NCBI GenBank assembly: GCA_035527455.1
Contig: DATLAN010000593.1
Coordinates: forward strand, 1 to 26,962
DNA length: 26,962 bases
Source: DATLAN01 sp035527455
GTDB taxonomy: Bacteria > Planctomycetota > Planctomycetia > Pirellulales > Thermoguttaceae
Reading direction: 5' to 3'
This document shows, one piece after another, positions 8,025 to 15,187 of this stretch (position 1 is the stretch's first letter; the number at the start of each line of letters is the position of its first letter). The translations under genes were made by a program, and so were the position numbers. The notes below the pieces were generated by a model, which was not told where the DNA came from, did no database searches, and saw nothing but the letters and a program-made list of their open reading frames with translations.

Positions 8025-8100
8025 ATACCATTTTGGAATAAAAAGGCTAGTGGTCGAGACGCGCAACGCCAATTTTATTCCATAATGGAATCATAATCAA
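8025..8100 (-). promoter_or_regulatory. Toxin-antitoxin promoter with two operator-like palindromes
   Basis: On the minus strand TTGATT (8095-8100) and TAAAAT (8072-8077) form a -35/-10 pair with a 17-base spacer. A perfect 15-base palindrome, ATTCCAT-A-ATGGAAT, at 8077-8091 fills the spacer. A related imperfect copy, ATACCATTTTGGAAT, lies at 8025-8039 just before the toxin ATG. Binding by the XRE antitoxin at the first site would block RNA polymerase directly, giving autorepression. Promoter and dyads are seen in the sequence; the regulator is inferred. Confidence 0.7.
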
Positions 8101-8240
8101 CCCCAATAATCGGACCTCATGGCAAAAAAACGGAGAAAAAGGACCCAGAAGAGAAAGCTGCAATCAATGGGACCCCACTGTCGTGGGTATAATGTCCCCA
8201 CGCCAGATGGGCATGGCGGATCGGTATGAGCAACACGCTC

Positions 8241-8316
8241 TTGAGACACTACCAGATTTCGCGGAGCCACGTTCCGTGCAGCCGCAGCCACATCTCGCGG
8301 AGCGAGATGGCTACTA
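8241..8316 (-). repeat. Right copy of inverted repeat around toxin-antitoxin islet
   Basis: Read on the minus strand this copy begins TAGTAGCC, carries the hairpin ATCTCG/CGAGAT, and ends GTAGTGTCTCAA. These ends match the copy at 6732-6803 at nearly every position, in inverted orientation. Together the two copies bracket about 1.4 kb holding the toxin-antitoxin genes. It ends 23 bases short of the stop codon of the sulfotransferase gene. Confidence 0.8.
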
Positions 8317-8339
8317 TAAGAATGCGCCCGAAGGCGTCT

Positions 8340-10355
8340 TTAAGCCGCCTTCGCCTGCCGAACGTCCGGCGCCGCATCGTCCGCGACGTATCCCCACTTG
8401 CGCAGAAACGGGCCCATCTTCCGGTCGATTTCCGCCCGCTTCTCCTCGGGCAATTCCTTGAAGCGGTTCTTCTGGTATCCGGCGATGCGATCCAGGTAGC
8501 GCTGCAATCGTTGCTGCACGTCGGCGTGGAACTCCAGCCCCAACTCGCCGTAAATCCGCCGGATTTCGGCGATCGGGTCGCGCTCCAGGTCCTCGAACCG
8601 CACCCGCGAAACGTCGCCGTCGGGCAGCCCCGCCGCATCGCGATCGAACGCCTCTTCCGTGGCCCGATAGTTGTCCAGGAAGCGCGTCGAATACGAGTCG
8701 CGCTCGTCGGGATCCTGCACCTGGAAGACGACGAATCCTTCCCGGGCCAGGTGCATGTTCGACGAATAGACGGCGTGCGGGTGGCGGCAGATGTGGATGA
8801 ACTTCGCGCGCGGAAACATCTCGCGCAACGCGAGGACGCGGGCCGTATTGTAAGGGTTCTTCAACAGCGGCCGCTTGCCCGACCAGAACGTCAGCTTCCG
8901 AAGAAAATGCAGGTACGTCCGCTTCCAGGCTTTCCGTTCCCGGCGCGAGAACCTTTCGGGGAAGATGTACCGGTCGTACTTCGCCGCGCGGCGGGGAAAC
9001 GTCAGCTCCCAGTAGGGCGACAGCCGGCTCATGCCCGCCAAGGCGAACTCCTCCTCTTGCGGAGTGAAGATGCTCATCCGCACGGCGTCCATGGGACGTT
9101 TCCACGTCAGAAACGGGCCGAACAAAGGCGTGGTGAGCCAACCGAACGACAGGAACCCCACCGGATTGATGATCTGATGCATCCGCGGAGAACAGAACGT
9201 CTTGTCGAGCGACAGAAGGTTCTGCAAGTGCGTCGTGCCGCTGCGATGGATGCCGACGATGAACACCGGGTCCGGCACCCGCCGCCGCAACAACCAGGGA
9301 AGCAGGATTCGTTCGGGCAGCGAGAGAATGGTGTTCAGCGTCGAGAAGACCAGAATCGCCGCCATCCGCGGAATGTACTTCAGCCCGACGCGGAACCGGG
9401 CGTCGATCAATCCCCTCAGCCAAAGGTCCAGCGGCGCCAAAGCGTTGAGGTTCGAGAAGGGAAACACGCGTTTGAAGCTGGCATGCAGCGCGGGCTGGCC
9501 GGCCGCCGAGTTGCTCTCTCCCTTGCGTCGCAAGAGGTACCAACATACGCCGACGGCAATTCCCAGCAGAATCCACAGCACGGGAGCCTGGCGGGGATCG
9601 CTGCCGGGCGCCATCCAGTCCACGACGTCGCCGTCGCCGCCGACGGCCAGCAGCGACGTCTTGCGCGTCAGACGGCGAACGAAGATCCACCCGGCGAGCA
9701 GACCGGCCGGAAAGGGAATGCTGCCGAGACGCAATCGCAGCAGGCCCAGCAAGCCGGCGATCAGAAACAGCCCGGCACAAAGCCGCCAGCCCCCGGGCTC
9801 GAGCAGTTCGGCCGGACGATCGAGCCGCGCCAACACGGCAAACAGCAAAGCCGCCACGGCCACCGCCACGGCCGGCCGGTAGCGATCGCGCAGCGTGCTC
9901 AGCAGGTAACCGCTGAAGATGATCTGTTGCGTGACGGCCACGGGAACGGCCGTCATGGCGGAGAGGCCGGCCGACGCACAGCGATATCCGCTCAGCGAGT
10001 CCGTCCGGAGCGTGAAGGCTCCCATCAGCCAGGCCGCCGCGCAGTAGCCGCTGTACGTGAGGATCCCCAGCCCCAGGCCGCCGAACCAGTGCTTGGCCCA
10101 GTTTCCGCCCACGGCCAGGCCGTAGTCGGCCGCGGGCCGGCGGTCGGCGGCCATGACCGCCAGCAACGTCGCCAACGCCAGTGCCAGCAGCAGTCCGCGC
10201 CCCCCGCTGGCAGCGAGAATGTCGAACTCGAGTCCAAGCACCCAGGCGATAGCCTGAACGGCCAGCGCCGAAGCCACGATCGCCAGAATCCACAGCCCGA
10301 TCTTCACCAACGGCGGATACGACGGAAAACCGCCACCGGCCTTCGAACCAATCAT
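8340..10355 (-). CDS. Degenerate CPBP-type membrane domain fused to sulfotransferase
   Basis: The protein has 671 residues from ATG at 10355, preceded by AGGAGAAAGG; an earlier in-frame start would read through an intergenic palindrome. The N-terminal 320 residues hold about eight hydrophobic segments. One part, QQIIFSGYLLSTLRDRYRP, resembles the CPBP/Abi protease motif EExxFRGYLL, but the two glutamates are Gln, and the later histidines expected near LLFALLH and GLHAGW are Ala and Leu. Protease activity is therefore unlikely. The C-terminal half (about 370-660) is a sulfotransferase: the 5'-phosphosulfate loop is IVGIHRSGTTHLQNLL, followed by PLLKNPYNTARV and the 3'-phosphate region KFIHICRHPHAVYSSN. 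Such enzymes move sulfate from PAPS to an acceptor. The membrane part may position the enzyme for a lipid or surface glycan acceptor, which is inference. It is transcribed alone. Confidence 0.88.
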   Translation of the reverse strand: MIGSKAGGGFPSYPPLVKIGLWILAIVASALAVQAIAWVLGLEFDILAASGGRGLLLALALATLLAVMAADRRPAADYGLAVGGNWAKHWFGGLGLGILTYSGYCAAAWLMGAFTLRTDSLSGYRCASAGLSAMTAVPVAVTQQIIFSGYLLSTLRDRYRPAVAVAVAALLFAVLARLDRPAELLEPGGWRLCAGLFLIAGLLGLLRLRLGSIPFPAGLLAGWIFVRRLTRKTSLLAVGGDGDVVDWMAPGSDPRQAPVLWILLGIAVGVCWYLLRRKGESNSAAGQPALHASFKRVFPFSNLNALAPLDLWLRGLIDARFRVGLKYIPRMAAILVFSTLNTILSLPERILLPWLLRRRVPDPVFIVGIHRSGTTHLQNLLSLDKTFCSPRMHQIINPVGFLSFGWLTTPLFGPFLTWKRPMDAVRMSIFTPQEEEFALAGMSRLSPYWELTFPRRAAKYDRYIFPERFSRRERKAWKRTYLHFLRKLTFWSGKRPLLKNPYNTARVLALREMFPRAKFIHICRHPHAVYSSNMHLAREGFVVFQVQDPDERDSYSTRFLDNYRATEEAFDRDAAGLPDGDVSRVRFEDLERDPIAEIRRIYGELGLEFHADVQQRLQRYLDRIAGYQKNRFKELPEEKRAEIDRKMGPFLRKWGYVADDAAPDVRQAKAA

Positions 10356-10527
10356 GAGCCTTTCTCCTGCCGGGGAGCACGCGCCAAAAAGATCGGCGGA
10401 AAGGAAACGACGCTGGAGCCCGACGGCGATCCACGTCAGGCCCCTTCGAAGAAGAGCAATACGATGGGTATTCTGTTTATCGGCAGCCGTTAATCGCGAG
10501 TTGACCTCAGAGCGAGTTTTTCCCGCC

Positions 10528-10603
10528 GGGTGGCACGCCCTGAGGAACGAAGGGCGTGTTTTCCCGACGTACCACGCCCTTCGTTCCTCAGGGCGTGCCA
10601 CCC
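10528..10603. repeat. Perfect 31-base palindrome
   Basis: Arms at 10528-10558 and 10573-10603 are perfect inverted copies over 31 bases with a 14-base loop. Each arm also holds an internal CACGCCCT/AGGGCGTG dyad, as in the element at 17-84. It is intergenic, upstream of the sulfotransferase gene. With no T-run it is unlikely to be a simple terminator; it looks like a REP-type dispersed element. Confidence 0.9.
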
Positions 10604-10677
10604 CAGAGTTCACCGCAACGATGTCAAAAACCGTTTGGTGCCAGCCGCCGAGAACGGCCAGACATTCGGCAAGGATC

Positions 10678-10752
10678 GTTCGTAGTGGCCGCATTCATGC
10701 GGTCCGTCGGAGAATCAACACGACAGACCCGATAAATCGGGTCACTACGAAC
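10678..10752. repeat. Composite palindrome with two inner hairpins
   Basis: The outer ends GTTCGTAGTG (10678-10687) and CACTACGAAC (10743-10752) are inverted copies. Inside are two smaller stems, CCGCAT/ATGCGG and CCCGAT/ATCGGG. It lies 75 bases after the preceding palindrome, in the same intergenic gap, but is unrelated to it in sequence. Confidence 0.8.
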
Positions 10753-11001
10753 AAGTGGGCTGAATAGTCAGGAGAAAAGAAGCCACGCGATTGAGGCACA
10801 AAAAGAAAGCGAGGCAAAACCGAAAGAATAGACAAGAGAGGATCGCCGGCATGGAGGAGGTAGCTTATGCTTCAACTCACGGCTTTCGACTCTTTCGAAT
10901 CGCCGCTTCCAGATATGCTAAAGCATAACCTACTCGCTTTACTCGCTTGGCCTCCCGGACCCAACGAAAGGCCCCGGGTCTGCCAACGTGCCTCGGGCCG
11001 C
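10753..11001. other. Intergenic stretch with no supported gene
   Basis: I see no convincing gene here. There is a short direct repeat (ACTCGCTT twice near 10930-10950) and a small dyad (ATGCT/AGCAT near 10914-10925). A GGAGGAGG (10852-10860 region) precedes an ATG at 10867, but the frame that follows runs antisense through the EF-Tu-like gene and is read as a shadow. Confidence 0.6.
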
Positions 11002-11424
11002 TCACTCCACGACCTTGAACACCGCGTCGTGCTCTCGGGTGTGTTCGGCGACCTTGATGCCGACCGACTGGCCCACGGTGGCCTCTTCGACCAACTGGCC
11101 GTCGATCTGCATCGAGTCGACCTTGTGCGTGAAATCGCTGGTGTGACCCTTGATGTGGATCGTATCGCCCACCGTCAGCGAGTCCTGGGTGATCTCGATC
11201 GCCGCAACCCCGATCTTGCCGAAGTAGTGCGTCACTCTGCCGAGTTCCACTTCCGCCATGGGTACGCCCTCCGTACGCTGTGCCGAATCCGACGCGACGT
11301 GACCGCTGGACAGTGCCCCTCCGGGGTAGTCCAGCACTGCACCGCAGTCGCATCGGACCCGGTGTCCAAACTGGAATAACGTAACATCGAATCCCGCTCC
11401 GCATCGCGGGCAGGTAATAGCCAT
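11002..11424 (-). CDS. Zinc-ribbon plus EF-Tu domain 2-like protein
   Basis: The protein has 140 residues. The N-terminal part has CPRC (5-8) and CDC (25-27), a zinc-ribbon-like pattern. A Ser/Gly-rich linker follows, then from Met56 a compact domain of about 85 residues (VGRVTHYF-like start ELGRVTHYFGKIGVAAIEI, then VGDTIHIKGHTSDF and VEEATVGQSVGIKV) typical of translation elongation factor-like proteins sharing the EF-Tu domain 2 barrel. No GTP-binding domain is present, so it is not an elongation factor itself. The usual family member is just the 85-residue part. Met56 (11259) has a strong GGAGGG 7 bases upstream, whereas the first ATG (11424) has a weaker GAGGG-like site, so a short second product is possible. 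It is the last of the minus-strand series, 54 bases after the LUD gene. Its function is unknown. Confidence 0.8.
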   Translation of the reverse strand: MAITCPRCGAGFDVTLFQFGHRVRCDCGAVLDYPGGALSSGHVASDSAQRTEGVPMAEVELGRVTHYFGKIGVAAIEITQDSLTVGDTIHIKGHTSDFTHKVDSMQIDGQLVEEATVGQSVGIKVAEHTREHDAVFKVVE

Positions 11425-11478
11425 GGCGTCGACCCTCGCCCCTCATTATGGCAGGTTGTTCGGGGAAGGCAAGGCCCG

Positions 11479-12129
11479 TTATTCTATCAGAAACACCACC
11501 AGCCGCTTTGGACCGTGGACGCCCAGGATGAGGATCTTTTCGATGTCGGCCGTCCGGCTGGGACCGGTGATCAGCACGAACTCGCCCCGGCGGTCGGGCT
11601 CGGCCGTTCGCCGGGCAATCTCGTCCCACGCGGCCGGCATGTGCTCGGCCAGTTGTTCCGTCCGGGCGACCACGATGCAGACCGGGGGCAAGTAGCACAT
11701 CAGACGCTCTTGGGGCTTTTCGCAGGTGACCAGGCACGTGCCCGTGTCGGCCAGCAACCGATCGGCCGCCACCATGCCGGCCGGCAGATCCGCCAGTCGC
11801 GAAGGCTCCCAGTCGTCCTCCGCCCAGGCCACCCGCTGTGGCTCCCATTCGGCGGCCAGCTCGCGGCAAACCGGCCGATCGACCGAACCGATCGTTTTCC
11901 ACTGGGAATGATCCATCAACTCGGCCAGTTTCCGCCGGGCCTCGTCCATCGACCGGCAACGGACGATTTCGCCCTGGACGGCCTGAAGCTCGTCGGCGAA
12001 TCGCTCGACGAGTTGCCCGATCGAAGCGTTGGTTCGCGGCCAGACCTCCGGAACCGGCGGTTGCTGGACCGGCGGAACGTCGGCCAGTTCCTTGCGGATA
12101 CGCTGCAGAATCGTGTCGCGGCTGTTCAT
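11479..12129 (-). CDS. LUD-domain protein, LutC/YkgG-like
   Basis: The protein has 216 residues from ATG at 12129; the frame extends upstream, but only into the neighbouring palindrome. LUD proteins such as LutC take part in L-lactate oxidation with the iron-sulfur proteins LutA and LutB, usually as a cytoplasmic component of the dehydrogenase complex. Seen here are ADRLLADTGTCLVTCE (about 137-152), LPPVCIVVA, and the characteristic C-terminal ITGPSRTADIEKILILGVHG followed by PKRL. The length is normal for the family. The upstream neighbour on the same strand is an iron-sulfur protein of HdrD/DsrK type rather than a classic LutA/LutB pair, so the substrate need not be lactate. A large palindrome separates the two genes and may affect co-transcription or transcript stability. 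The family assignment is firm; the metabolic role is open. Confidence 0.9.
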   Translation of the reverse strand: MNSRDTILQRIRKELADVPPVQQPPVPEVWPRTNASIGQLVERFADELQAVQGEIVRCRSMDEARRKLAELMDHSQWKTIGSVDRPVCRELAAEWEPQRVAWAEDDWEPSRLADLPAGMVAADRLLADTGTCLVTCEKPQERLMCYLPPVCIVVARTEQLAEHMPAAWDEIARRTAEPDRRGEFVLITGPSRTADIEKILILGVHGPKRLVVFLIE

Positions 12130-12151
12130 AAGACTAAATGATACCGAGCAG

Positions 12152-12249
12152 AGTAGGCCGGAACAAGCGCAGCGCAGTTCCGGCACGCAACATCATGCGG
12201 TCTTTCCTCGCCAGGTGCCGGAACTGCGCTGCGCTTGTTCCGGCCTACT
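12152..12249. repeat. Perfect 35-base palindrome between iron-sulfur and LUD genes
   Basis: Arms at 12152-12186 and 12215-12249 are perfect inverted copies over 35 bases, with a 28-base loop. Each arm contains its own dyad (GCCGGAAC near one end, GTTCCGGC near the other). It fills most of the gap between two genes of one series. Inserted after transcription it would form a very stable RNA stem. Confidence 0.9.
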
Positions 12250-12266
12250 GACTACTGACCCCGCTT

Positions 12267-13574
12267 TCATTCCACGACCAGGGCATTCGCCACCAGGTGG
12301 ACGAGTTGGGTGACTTCCATGCCGAGCTTGTAGTGGCGGATCACGTCCGTCAGCCCGTCGACGCAGTTGTGGCACGAGGTGACGACGACCGCGGCCCCGG
12401 TGGCCTGGAGCTGGTTGGCCTTGACGACGCCCGACTTCAGCCGTTGCGGGGTGTACTCCGACATGCTCATGGCCCCGCCGCCGCCGGTGCAGCAATAGTT
12501 CTCGGCGCGGTTGGGGTGCATCTCGCGGAAATCGGTCACCACGAGGTCGAGCAGCTCGCGGGGCTCCTCGAACAGTCCGCAGCTCCGGGCGTTGTTGCAC
12601 GAGTCGTGGAAAGTGACCGGCTTGGTGTTCCGCGTCTTGTCCACCTTGATCCGGCCCTCTTTGATGTACCGGAGCATCGTAATGACGGAGCTTTCCATCT
12701 CGAAGGGCACGTTGAACTTCGCCCAGTTCGGCCCCTCGCACCGCGTCGACCGATAGCCGTGGCCGCACTCGGAGATCACCAGCTTCTTGCCGCGCAGCTC
12801 GATCACCTTCTCGTACAGCCGCTGGGCCACGGAACCGCCCAACGCGTCGTCGCCGGAGAACAGCCCGAAGTTGGTCATGTCCCAGCCCTCGCTGGGCATC
12901 GTCCAATTCTCGCCCGCAAAGTGGAAGATCTTGGCCGCGTCCGAGATGCTGCGCGGATCGTACTTCACCTCGCGCGGGTTGATCGAATAGACCACGTCGC
13001 AATCGGTCTTGTCGACGGGAATGTTCACCGTCGGGTCGTTCAGCTCGTCCTGCAGCTCCTCGGCCATCCACTCGAGCGTCTCGAGATAATCCTCCTTCAG
13101 CACGCCCATCTGGTTGCCGATTTCCCACTGGTCCTTGCTGACCACGGCCACGCCCTCGGGCATCACGCCGACCGAGACCAGCAGGCCGCGGGCCATCCGG
13201 TTGAACGTGGCCAGATCGACGCCCATCGGACAGTTCAGCGAACACCGCCGGCAGTTGGTGCACTTGCCGAAGACGACGTCCTTGAGTTCTTCCAGATCCT
13301 CGTCGGTGAAGACGCTGCCGGCCTTCACCCACCAGGGAAAAACCCGGCCGGTCCAGTCGAAGTGGCGCTTGAACAGCTTGCGGATCCTGTCGGCCTTGTA
13401 CGCCGGGGCATAGGTCGGGTCGCCGGGGTTGGCCAGCACGTAATGGCACGACTCGGTGCACATGCCGCAGTGGACGCAGGCCACCAGCGATCCGACCATT
13501 TGCCGGCTGAGCTTCTGGCCCATCCGCTCGAGGACCTTCTGGGCTTTCTGCGATCTCGTCGGTTTCTTGCTCAT
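12267..13574 (-). CDS. Iron-sulfur protein of HdrD/DsrK type
   Basis: The protein has 435 residues from ATG at 13574, behind GGAGAGAAAAGG. Two ferredoxin-type 4Fe-4S sites are visible: CVHCGMCTESC (Cys33, 36, 39, 43) and CTNCRRCSLNC (Cys105, 108, 111, 115). The C-terminal half has a full CCG pattern: DSC, 34 residues, CC(TGGGGAM), 38 residues, CHNC. This is as in HdrB/HdrD and DsrK, where it binds a special 4Fe-4S cluster. An earlier ECGHGYRSTRC looks like a reduced first CCG module. The protein is probably peripheral on the cytoplasmic side and receives or gives electrons to the NarI-like subunit encoded upstream. Heterodisulfide reductase as such is unlikely in this organism; a DsrMK-like quinone-linked thiol/disulfide or lactate-type oxidoreductase is more plausible. 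The domain call is strong, the substrate unknown. Confidence 0.9.
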   Translation of the reverse strand: MSKKPTRSQKAQKVLERMGQKLSRQMVGSLVACVHCGMCTESCHYVLANPGDPTYAPAYKADRIRKLFKRHFDWTGRVFPWWVKAGSVFTDEDLEELKDVVFGKCTNCRRCSLNCPMGVDLATFNRMARGLLVSVGVMPEGVAVVSKDQWEIGNQMGVLKEDYLETLEWMAEELQDELNDPTVNIPVDKTDCDVVYSINPREVKYDPRSISDAAKIFHFAGENWTMPSEGWDMTNFGLFSGDDALGGSVAQRLYEKVIELRGKKLVISECGHGYRSTRCEGPNWAKFNVPFEMESSVITMLRYIKEGRIKVDKTRNTKPVTFHDSCNNARSCGLFEEPRELLDLVVTDFREMHPNRAENYCCTGGGGAMSMSEYTPQRLKSGVVKANQLQATGAAVVVTSCHNCVDGLTDVIRHYKLGMEVTQLVHLVANALVVE

Positions 13575-13617
13575 CGAACCTTTTCTCTCCGTAGCCGCTT
13601 GCACAAGCGGATTTGGC

Positions 13618-13767
13618 ACCTCATGTCGTTCGAATTCGTGGGTGGCTGGGGGTCGAGGTGCGAGGGACGAGCACCGAGCCCCCAGTCCTGGCTTTCTGGG
13701 GACTCAGCACTCGTTCCTCGTGCTTCGACCCCAGCCACCCAACTGCCAAGAGCAAATGACATGAGGT
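13618..13767. repeat. Long imperfect palindrome of about 150 bases
   Basis: The outer ends ACCTCATGTC (from 13618) and GACATGAGGT (to 13767) pair. Inside, the arm starting GGGTGGCTGGGG (13640) pairs with the arm ending CCCCAGCCACCC (13740) over roughly 50 bases with several mismatches and one bulge. It occupies the gap between the NarI-like and iron-sulfur genes. Confidence 0.85.
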
Positions 13768-13768
13768 A

Positions 13769-14434
13769 CTAGCCGCGTTGCATCGGATAAACGCCCCGGT
13801 AACCCATGGTCTTGCCGAGGTAGTAGCGCGTGAAGGGATAATAAAGGTAATGGGATATCTTGCTGAACGGCACGTAGACCAGGAAGAACGCCGTGAGGAT
13901 GAAGAAGCTCAGAAGCTGCCACTCGCCGCCGGCCGCGTCGTTCGGCGCGGCCAACACGGCGGAAAGGAACCAGACGGTCAGCAGCACCAGCGAAAAATAG
14001 TCGTCCGGCGAGCTGATCGCCCGCATGTACGGGCTGCCGACCCGCCGGATGATCCTCATCACGCCCACCACGAACGCCGCACCGATCACCACCTGCAGAG
14101 CGAGCACCACGGCGCCGCTCAGCAGACTCGGGAACTCGGGAATGATGAGCGACAACGCGATGGCGACCGTCACCCCCAGGTGGAAGACCACGAACTGCGC
14201 GTACAACAAGGGCCGCTTCCGCGTGCTCTCCATGGCCCAGGGCATGGCGATGTTGATCCAGGAATAGAGCACGCCCTTGAGGCGCGTCGTGCTCGGCGGG
14301 CCGGTCGGTGCCTGGCGCTCGCCGCCGGCCTTGAAACTCAGGAACCAGACGATACGCGTGGTGTAGACCAGCGCCATGAAACCCAGCGCCGCGTACTGAA
14401 GCCCGTGTTCGGCGAAATGCAGCAGATCACTCAT
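13769..14434 (-). CDS. NarI/DsrM-like cytochrome b membrane subunit
   Basis: The protein has 221 residues from ATG at 14434. About five membrane helices are visible (near residues 8-32, 80-100, 105-128, 148-165 and 172-195). This is the layout of the nitrate reductase gamma family (NarI, DsrM, HdrE), which binds heme b through histidines and exchanges electrons with the quinone pool. Candidate heme ligands are His10 (AEHGLQ), His85 (FHLGVTV) and the His in FSKISHYLYYPFTRYY near the C-terminus. The iron-sulfur gene follows on the same strand, giving the HdrDE/DsrMK-type pair. The macro-domain gene ends 10 bases upstream, so those two are probably co-transcribed. The stop is almost at the edge of a long palindrome. 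The family is confident; whether it reduces or oxidises quinone is not shown. Confidence 0.88.
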   Translation of the reverse strand: MSDLLHFAEHGLQYAALGFMALVYTTRIVWFLSFKAGGERQAPTGPPSTTRLKGVLYSWINIAMPWAMESTRKRPLLYAQFVVFHLGVTVAIALSLIIPEFPSLLSGAVVLALQVVIGAAFVVGVMRIIRRVGSPYMRAISSPDDYFSLVLLTVWFLSAVLAAPNDAAGGEWQLLSFFILTAFFLVYVPFSKISHYLYYPFTRYYLGKTMGYRGVYPMQRG

Positions 14435-14444
14435 GTCGTGTCCT

Positions 14445-14987
14445 CTAACCCAAGGCCGCCAGCCGGGCCTGAAATGCGTCGTATTGGGGCGTGTCCAGCA
14501 CGCAGACCACCACTTCCTCGATGCCGGACGTGCCGGACAGATGGTCTCGGATGACTTCGAACATCACCCGGGCAGAAAGGTCCGGTGCGATCCCGTAGTA
14601 CCCCGCGCCCATGGCCGGAAAGGCGATCCGCCGGATTTTCTTTTCGTCGGCCAGCCTCAGCGTGTTTCGCATCGTGGTGCGAAGCTTGCTCGCGATGTGT
14701 TCTTCCTGGAATTTGGGGCCTACCGCGTGGATGATGGAGTTGGCCTTGAGATTTCCGGCCGCCGTGACGACCGCCTCGCCCGCCGCCACAGGCCCCAGCT
14801 TCTGGAGTTCCTTCTGGATGGTTGGCCCCCCACGAACGGAGATCGCCGTACCCACGCCAGAACCAAGCGTCAAATCCTCCTGGGCGTAGAAGACGAAGGC
14901 GTCGACCTCCAACTCGGTGATGTCGCCCTTGACGAGCCGGATTACGGCATCGCCGATCTGTTTCTGCTCAACTGCGGCCTCTGGCAT
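14445..14987 (-). CDS. Macro-domain protein
   Basis: Macro domains bind ADP-ribose or related nucleotides; many remove ADP-ribose from proteins or nucleic acids or hydrolyse O-acetyl-ADP-ribose. The protein has 180 residues from ATG at 14987, preceded by GAGG at 6-base spacing; an earlier in-frame ATG (15059) lacks such a site. Motifs are VKGDITELEVDAFVFYA (about 19-35; the usual form has VNAAN, here FVFYA), GSGVGTAISVRGG (42-54), the ITHAVGP-like IIHAVGPKF, and IAFPAMGAGYYGI, the second ligand loop. The Asn of the usual NAAN is missing, which may weaken hydrolase activity. It lies just upstream of the cytochrome b gene. A link between ADP-ribose or NAD metabolism and the redox module is possible but only inferred from position. 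Confidence 0.88.
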   Translation of the reverse strand: MPEAAVEQKQIGDAVIRLVKGDITELEVDAFVFYAQEDLTLGSGVGTAISVRGGPTIQKELQKLGPVAAGEAVVTAAGNLKANSIIHAVGPKFQEEHIASKLRTTMRNTLRLADEKKIRRIAFPAMGAGYYGIAPDLSARVMFEVIRDHLSGTSGIEEVVVCVLDTPQYDAFQARLAALG

Positions 14988-15187
14988 CGTTGCCTCATTC
15001 TGACTGTTGACGTTATCGTCGGAATAGAATACCTTGACTCGCAAGAGTAGATATTTCATATCAGAGTTTATAGCCGATACAAGAGGGCGTCAAGTGTGCC
15101 CGTAAGTTATTGCCACGTAAACGGTTAACGATCGTTCACTGCCGCCGCCGGGCACTGAACCAATACACAACGGCCGGAGAAACCACG

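Noticed and set aside
8019..8072. Longer toxin start (TTG at 8072)
   Set aside because: The codon overlaps the predicted -10 element and the added residues would be encoded by operator sequence.
8119..8229. 36-codon basic peptide (begins MAKKRRKRTQKRK)
   Set aside because: No Shine-Dalgarno and no known relative; it lies between the toxin-antitoxin promoter and the right repeat. It could be a remnant but is not supportable as a gene.
8226..10493. 755-codon plus-strand frame
   Set aside because: It is antisense to the sulfotransferase gene; its product is Arg/Gln/Pro-rich and runs through a repeat at its start.
10867..11379. Plus-strand frame with a GGAGGAGG-like site before its ATG
   Set aside because: Nearly all of it is antisense to the zinc-ribbon/EF-Tu-domain-2-like gene, whose family motifs are clear. 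The ribosome-binding look-alike is a single purine run.
12297..13772. 491-codon plus-strand frame
   Set aside because: It is antisense to the iron-sulfur gene, with no recognisable motif, and reads through the palindrome at 13618-13767.
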